DNA of 14,919 nucleotides, from positions 1-14,919 of the forward strand of contig CAJKNS010000024.1 in assembly GCA_905201305.1 (NCBI GenBank), given 5' to 3'. A program made the position numbers and the translations under genes. Of this stretch, positions 12,642 to 14,919 are shown piece after piece; within the stretch, counting starts at the first letter, position 1, and each line of letters begins with the position of its first letter. The notes under the pieces are model-generated. The model was not told the origin of the DNA and did not search any database. It was given only the letters and a program-made list of their open reading frames with translations. Origin of the DNA: an uncultured Eubacteriales bacterium (GTDB taxonomy: Bacteria; Bacillota; Clostridia; Oscillospirales; Oscillospiraceae).

Positions 12642-14471
12642 TCACATTCCTTCCGGAATAACATCTGGTTCATTGGGAAACTGATGTGGATAACGGTAGA
12701 TATAAGGTTCCTTGGGATCCGGTCTCAGCTCCTCCGGAATCGGTACCTTTATAAATTCCATATCGCCGTCTTTTTCCAAAATCTTAATCCAGCAAAGCCA
12801 GTTTTTATCATCACGAAGGGGATAGTCAATGCGATAATGTGTCCATCGGCTTTCTTTGCGGAACATCGATACGCGCAGCTTCATTTCCGCATGAAGCACA
12901 ATACTCTTTACCTCGTGACATTTGCGAAGCTCATGTACATCCTGTGCCCAAAGCTTTGGAACAATATTTTCCTTCACATACAAAATCGTGTTCAGTGCAG
13001 TCTGCATCTGCTGTTCCGATTTCAGAATGAGTACCCAGTAAGGAATCAGTGCGTTTTGAATCACGGTTAACGCCCATGTCGGTGTAAAGCCGCCTTTTCT
13101 CCTCATGGGCGCCCACATAGTATCCGTTAACCGGGATACTTCGTCCATGTCCAATTCAAAATCAGGAACAGTCTTCGCATATTTTGCAGCGTTTGTTCCG
13201 GCACGTGTTCCGGTAACAGAGGTATAGGCATACGCGAATCCCGCCATGGGATATCCAGGTCGTCCGCCGAGGCAGTCACCGGCAGCATAAAGACCAGGCA
13301 TTCCTTCGATTGCACAGCTGTAATCATCTGTGGGCCATATTCCATCTGAAAGATGAAAGGACTGTCCCAACGCCCTGCCGGATGCCATTCGAACCTTTCC
13401 CTCTTTCATCTTCTCCTCGTCAATTGCCGCGCGGGGCATATCCTTGGGGCTGTGGTTCATTTGCGCAGTGTTGGGATCCCACGTCACATAGAAATAGGTA
13501 GGTGCTCGTCCGCTATGCGCCTCCCATGCCATTGCAACATCGTCGAATGGCTGACCGGTACTGCGTTTTCTAGCCTCCGGGTCATCTCGCATCTTGTCTA
13601 CAAATTCGCCTTCGTTGTTGTAAACCAGAAGACCGTGATGCTTTGCATTGTTCTGCTTGGGAACAAAATAGTCTCGGTCAATACCGCCTGACCACGCATA
13701 CGCCGGAAAATCTGCACGCGCAGGATGGTTATCCGCCCATTCTTTTCCTGTCAGGGCACATCCGGCTCTGTATGCCATTGCCTGCGCATCGCCTGTTGTT
13801 GTTACACAACGGAACCCGGCGTTCTTTATTCCGCCGTTTCCTGCTGCAAGCACAACTGCCTTAGCCTGGAAAATGTAGGTGTCATTATGATCCGCAGAGA
13901 ATCCAACTGCACCGCAAATATGGTCATCCTGCTTAATCAGATCCGTAATTGTCATTCGATCCATCAGCCGAATGCCCAGTTCCTTACATACCTTGCGGAA
14001 TCTCCACTGCTGTCGGGAGCAGATAAAACGGAAGCGAACCGGTGACGCAACGCGATCTTCTCCGGTGGCTCCTAGCCCTTCCTCACCGGGAGTATATTCG
14101 CCAGCCTCGTCCGGTGCTGACAACGGCATAATTACCACATTGCCATTCTTATCATACCGGTAGCTCTCATAACCCCAACGAGCCAGATCATTCCACCGAT
14201 CCAGACTTTCCTTGTACGTTATTTCAACCCATTTGGGATCATGCACGTACTCATTGCAGCCCTCATCCGCTTCAACCCAAGCTTTCAAATCGTGTTTTTT
14301 CGGATCAAAGACAATCATTGTCTCCATATTTTGGGACTGCCCAGACTTTCCTGCATATCCTTTGTCAACAATTGTCACTGTTGCGCCCGCTTCCGCGGCT
14401 TTAATCCCTGCAAAAAAACCGGCATTTCCCGCGCCAATTACCAGCACGTCTGACTGAATAATGTTTTCCAA
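12642..14471 (-). CDS. FAD-dependent fumarate reductase/AprA-like flavoprotein
   Basis: This 609-residue protein has an N-terminal FAD Rossmann motif (VIGAGNAG at 11-18, with TIVDKG at 33-38), then GKSGQSQN (41-48), AAGNGG (209-214), GDAQAMAYRAGC (227-238) and the closing FAD motif GLYAAGDCLGG (393-403). These define the FAD_binding_2 (fumarate reductase/succinate dehydrogenase/AprA) family. The helical C-terminal part with ESRWTHYRIDYPLRDDKNW (540-558) is like that of AprA-type subunits. The enzyme would move electrons between FAD and an organic or sulfur substrate in the cytoplasm; it is not assigned to a specific reaction. No signal peptide or haem motif is seen. The start is TTG at 14471, chosen because AAGGGAG lies 9 bases upstream. 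It is the first gene of an operon with the ferredoxin and the OYE remnant. Confidence 0.9.
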   Translation of the reverse strand: MENIIQSDVLVIGAGNAGFFAGIKAAEAGATVTIVDKGYAGKSGQSQNMETMIVFDPKKHDLKAWVEADEGCNEYVHDPKWVEITYKESLDRWNDLARWGYESYRYDKNGNVVIMPLSAPDEAGEYTPGEEGLGATGEDRVASPVRFRFICSRQQWRFRKVCKELGIRLMDRMTITDLIKQDDHICGAVGFSADHNDTYIFQAKAVVLAAGNGGIKNAGFRCVTTTGDAQAMAYRAGCALTGKEWADNHPARADFPAYAWSGGIDRDYFVPKQNNAKHHGLLVYNNEGEFVDKMRDDPEARKRSTGQPFDDVAMAWEAHSGRAPTYFYVTWDPNTAQMNHSPKDMPRAAIDEEKMKEGKVRMASGRALGQSFHLSDGIWPTDDYSCAIEGMPGLYAAGDCLGGRPGYPMAGFAYAYTSVTGTRAGTNAAKYAKTVPDFELDMDEVSRLTDTMWAPMRRKGGFTPTWALTVIQNALIPYWVLILKSEQQMQTALNTILYVKENIVPKLWAQDVHELRKCHEVKSIVLHAEMKLRVSMFRKESRWTHYRIDYPLRDDKNWLCWIKILEKDGDMEFIKVPIPEELRPDPKEPYIYRYPHQFPNEPDVIPEGM

Positions 14472-14531
14472 TTGTACCAGCTCCCTTCACTTGCACAGTC
14501 CAGAACCATATATTCTGTGTTCTTTACAACC

Positions 14532-14560
14532 AATATACCATTGTTTTTATGCTGTGTAAA
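14532..14560 (-). promoter_or_regulatory. Sigma-70-type promoter of the flavoprotein operon
   Basis: On the minus strand, TTTACA (14560-14555), a 17-base spacer and TATATT (14537-14532) each match the consensus at five of six positions. They lie about 60 bases before the TTG start. This part of the window appears to use the vegetative sigma factor, unlike the left module. Confidence 0.7.
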
Positions 14561-14564
14561 ATTG

Positions 14565-14602
14565 AAAAAACGCACCGTGGCTATGAGCAAAACTCACAGC
14601 CA
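14565..14602 (-). terminator. Hairpin with T6 upstream of the flavoprotein promoter
   Basis: On the minus strand TGGCTGTGAG pairs with CTCATAGCCA (one G-U pair) around a 5-nt loop. Six T residues follow 7 bases further on. The distance to the T-run is longer than ideal, so this is a moderate terminator candidate that would shield the flavoprotein operon from upstream transcription. Confidence 0.5.
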
Positions 14603-14917
14603 TACCATTGCAGCATCCAGCTTCATGAAGCAGTATAACCGCCAGTTCATTGCGTCCGGCAGCGAGACATGGTAAATCGGGAACCAAAGAAAAATGCCGC
14701 TGATTTCTTGCAGAATCAGCGGCATTATTCTTGCTGGATAAGATAGGAGCTCCTCATTCAGAAGCGGCGTACCGGTTTTTAGGGCAATACCGAACAAATC
14801 GGCAAGAGAGTCTGACGAGAGATTTTTCGTCAGAAAAACGTGTAAAACCGCAGGAATACTTTGTGTATTGATGATCTGGGCAGGGTGGTTATCCCCAAGG
14901 AAATCAGAAGAACCCTG
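14594..14917 (-). other. Partial open frame entering from the right edge, unrecognised
   Basis: A minus-strand frame is open from the window edge to a TGA at 14594, about 107 codons. The part before the hairpin at 14693-14726 reads like protein (for example NTQSIPAVLHVFLTKNL and SLADLFGIALKTGTPLLNEE). It then runs in frame through that terminator hairpin and stops inside the next one, which is odd for a real gene end. It may be the 3' part of a gene whose stop was lost, a decayed gene, or chance. I do not recognise the family. Bases 14604-14690 otherwise show only a 12-bp palindrome, GCTTCATGAAGC (14620-14631). Confidence 0.3.
14684..14726 (-). terminator. Intrinsic terminator near the right edge
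   Basis: A perfect 13-bp stem (AATGCCGCTGATT with its complement, 8-nt loop; 14693-14726) is followed on the minus strand by TTTCTTT, giving TTTTTCTTT with the stem end. It should terminate whatever is transcribed from beyond the right edge. Confidence 0.8.
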
Positions 14918-14919
14918 AG

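Noticed and set aside
14469..14500. Possible sigma-54 promoter near the flavoprotein start (TGGTTC...TGTGCA)
   Set aside because: The GG to GC spacing is one base too long and several key bases are missing; a better sigma-70-type promoter is present upstream.
1..14919. CRISPR arrays, tRNA/rRNA genes, transposases or phage integration sites
   Set aside because: None were seen: no regularly spaced repeats with unique spacers, no cloverleaf-like segment noticed, and no transposase or integrase motif among the real genes.

Overview
The window looks like an accessory catabolic and regulatory island of an anaerobic, moderately GC-rich Clostridia-type Firmicute, perhaps a gut Oscillospiraceae-like bacterium. 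This rests on strong AGGAGG ribosome sites, a Gram-positive-style lipoprotein, an Fe-S/flavin Old-Yellow-Enzyme-type reductase, an AprA/fumarate-reductase-like flavoprotein with a ferredoxin, and sigma-54 control. The species cannot be named from the sequence alone. No tRNA, rRNA, CRISPR array or intact insertion sequence is visible.

Left and centre (about 1-10620) form a compact sigma-54 regulon. From right to left on the minus strand lie a SnoaL/NTF2-like protein, an amidohydrolase, a terminator, rpoN, a PAS/AAA+/Fis enhancer-binding protein (EBP), a UGSC-like two-domain protein, and an OYE-family flavin/Fe-S/FAD reductase ending at a terminator. A solute-binding lipoprotein is transcribed divergently on the plus strand from the SnoaL operon. 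Four near-perfect -24/-12 promoters (YTGGCAC-N5-TTGCA) were found: before the UGSC-like gene, before rpoN, and back to back between the SnoaL and lipoprotein genes. Only the EBP has a good extended -10 vegetative promoter, with a palindrome over its predicted start point. The sigma factor, its activator and all their apparent targets therefore sit together, with a likely positive feedback loop because rpoN itself has a sigma-54 promoter.

The right part (about 10637-14919) is visibly more AT-rich. It encodes, on the minus strand, an AprA/fumarate-reductase-like flavoprotein from a sigma-70-type promoter, a 2x[4Fe-4S] ferredoxin, a 5'-truncated remnant of a second OYE-type reductase, and a LysR regulator with its own promoter. 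Tandem hairpins and an open frame of uncertain status lie at the right edge.

Functionally, the left module suggests uptake or sensing (lipoprotein), hydrolysis (amidohydrolase), a SnoaL-fold enzyme and flavin-dependent reduction of an unidentified small organic molecule, switched on by the PAS-type EBP. The substrate is not deducible from sequence. The most distinctive observation is a 13-bp GAAA-capped hairpin in front of the UGSC-like gene. It can terminate or translationally silence read-through RNA from the EBP gene, but should not form in RNA started at the sigma-54 promoter inside it.
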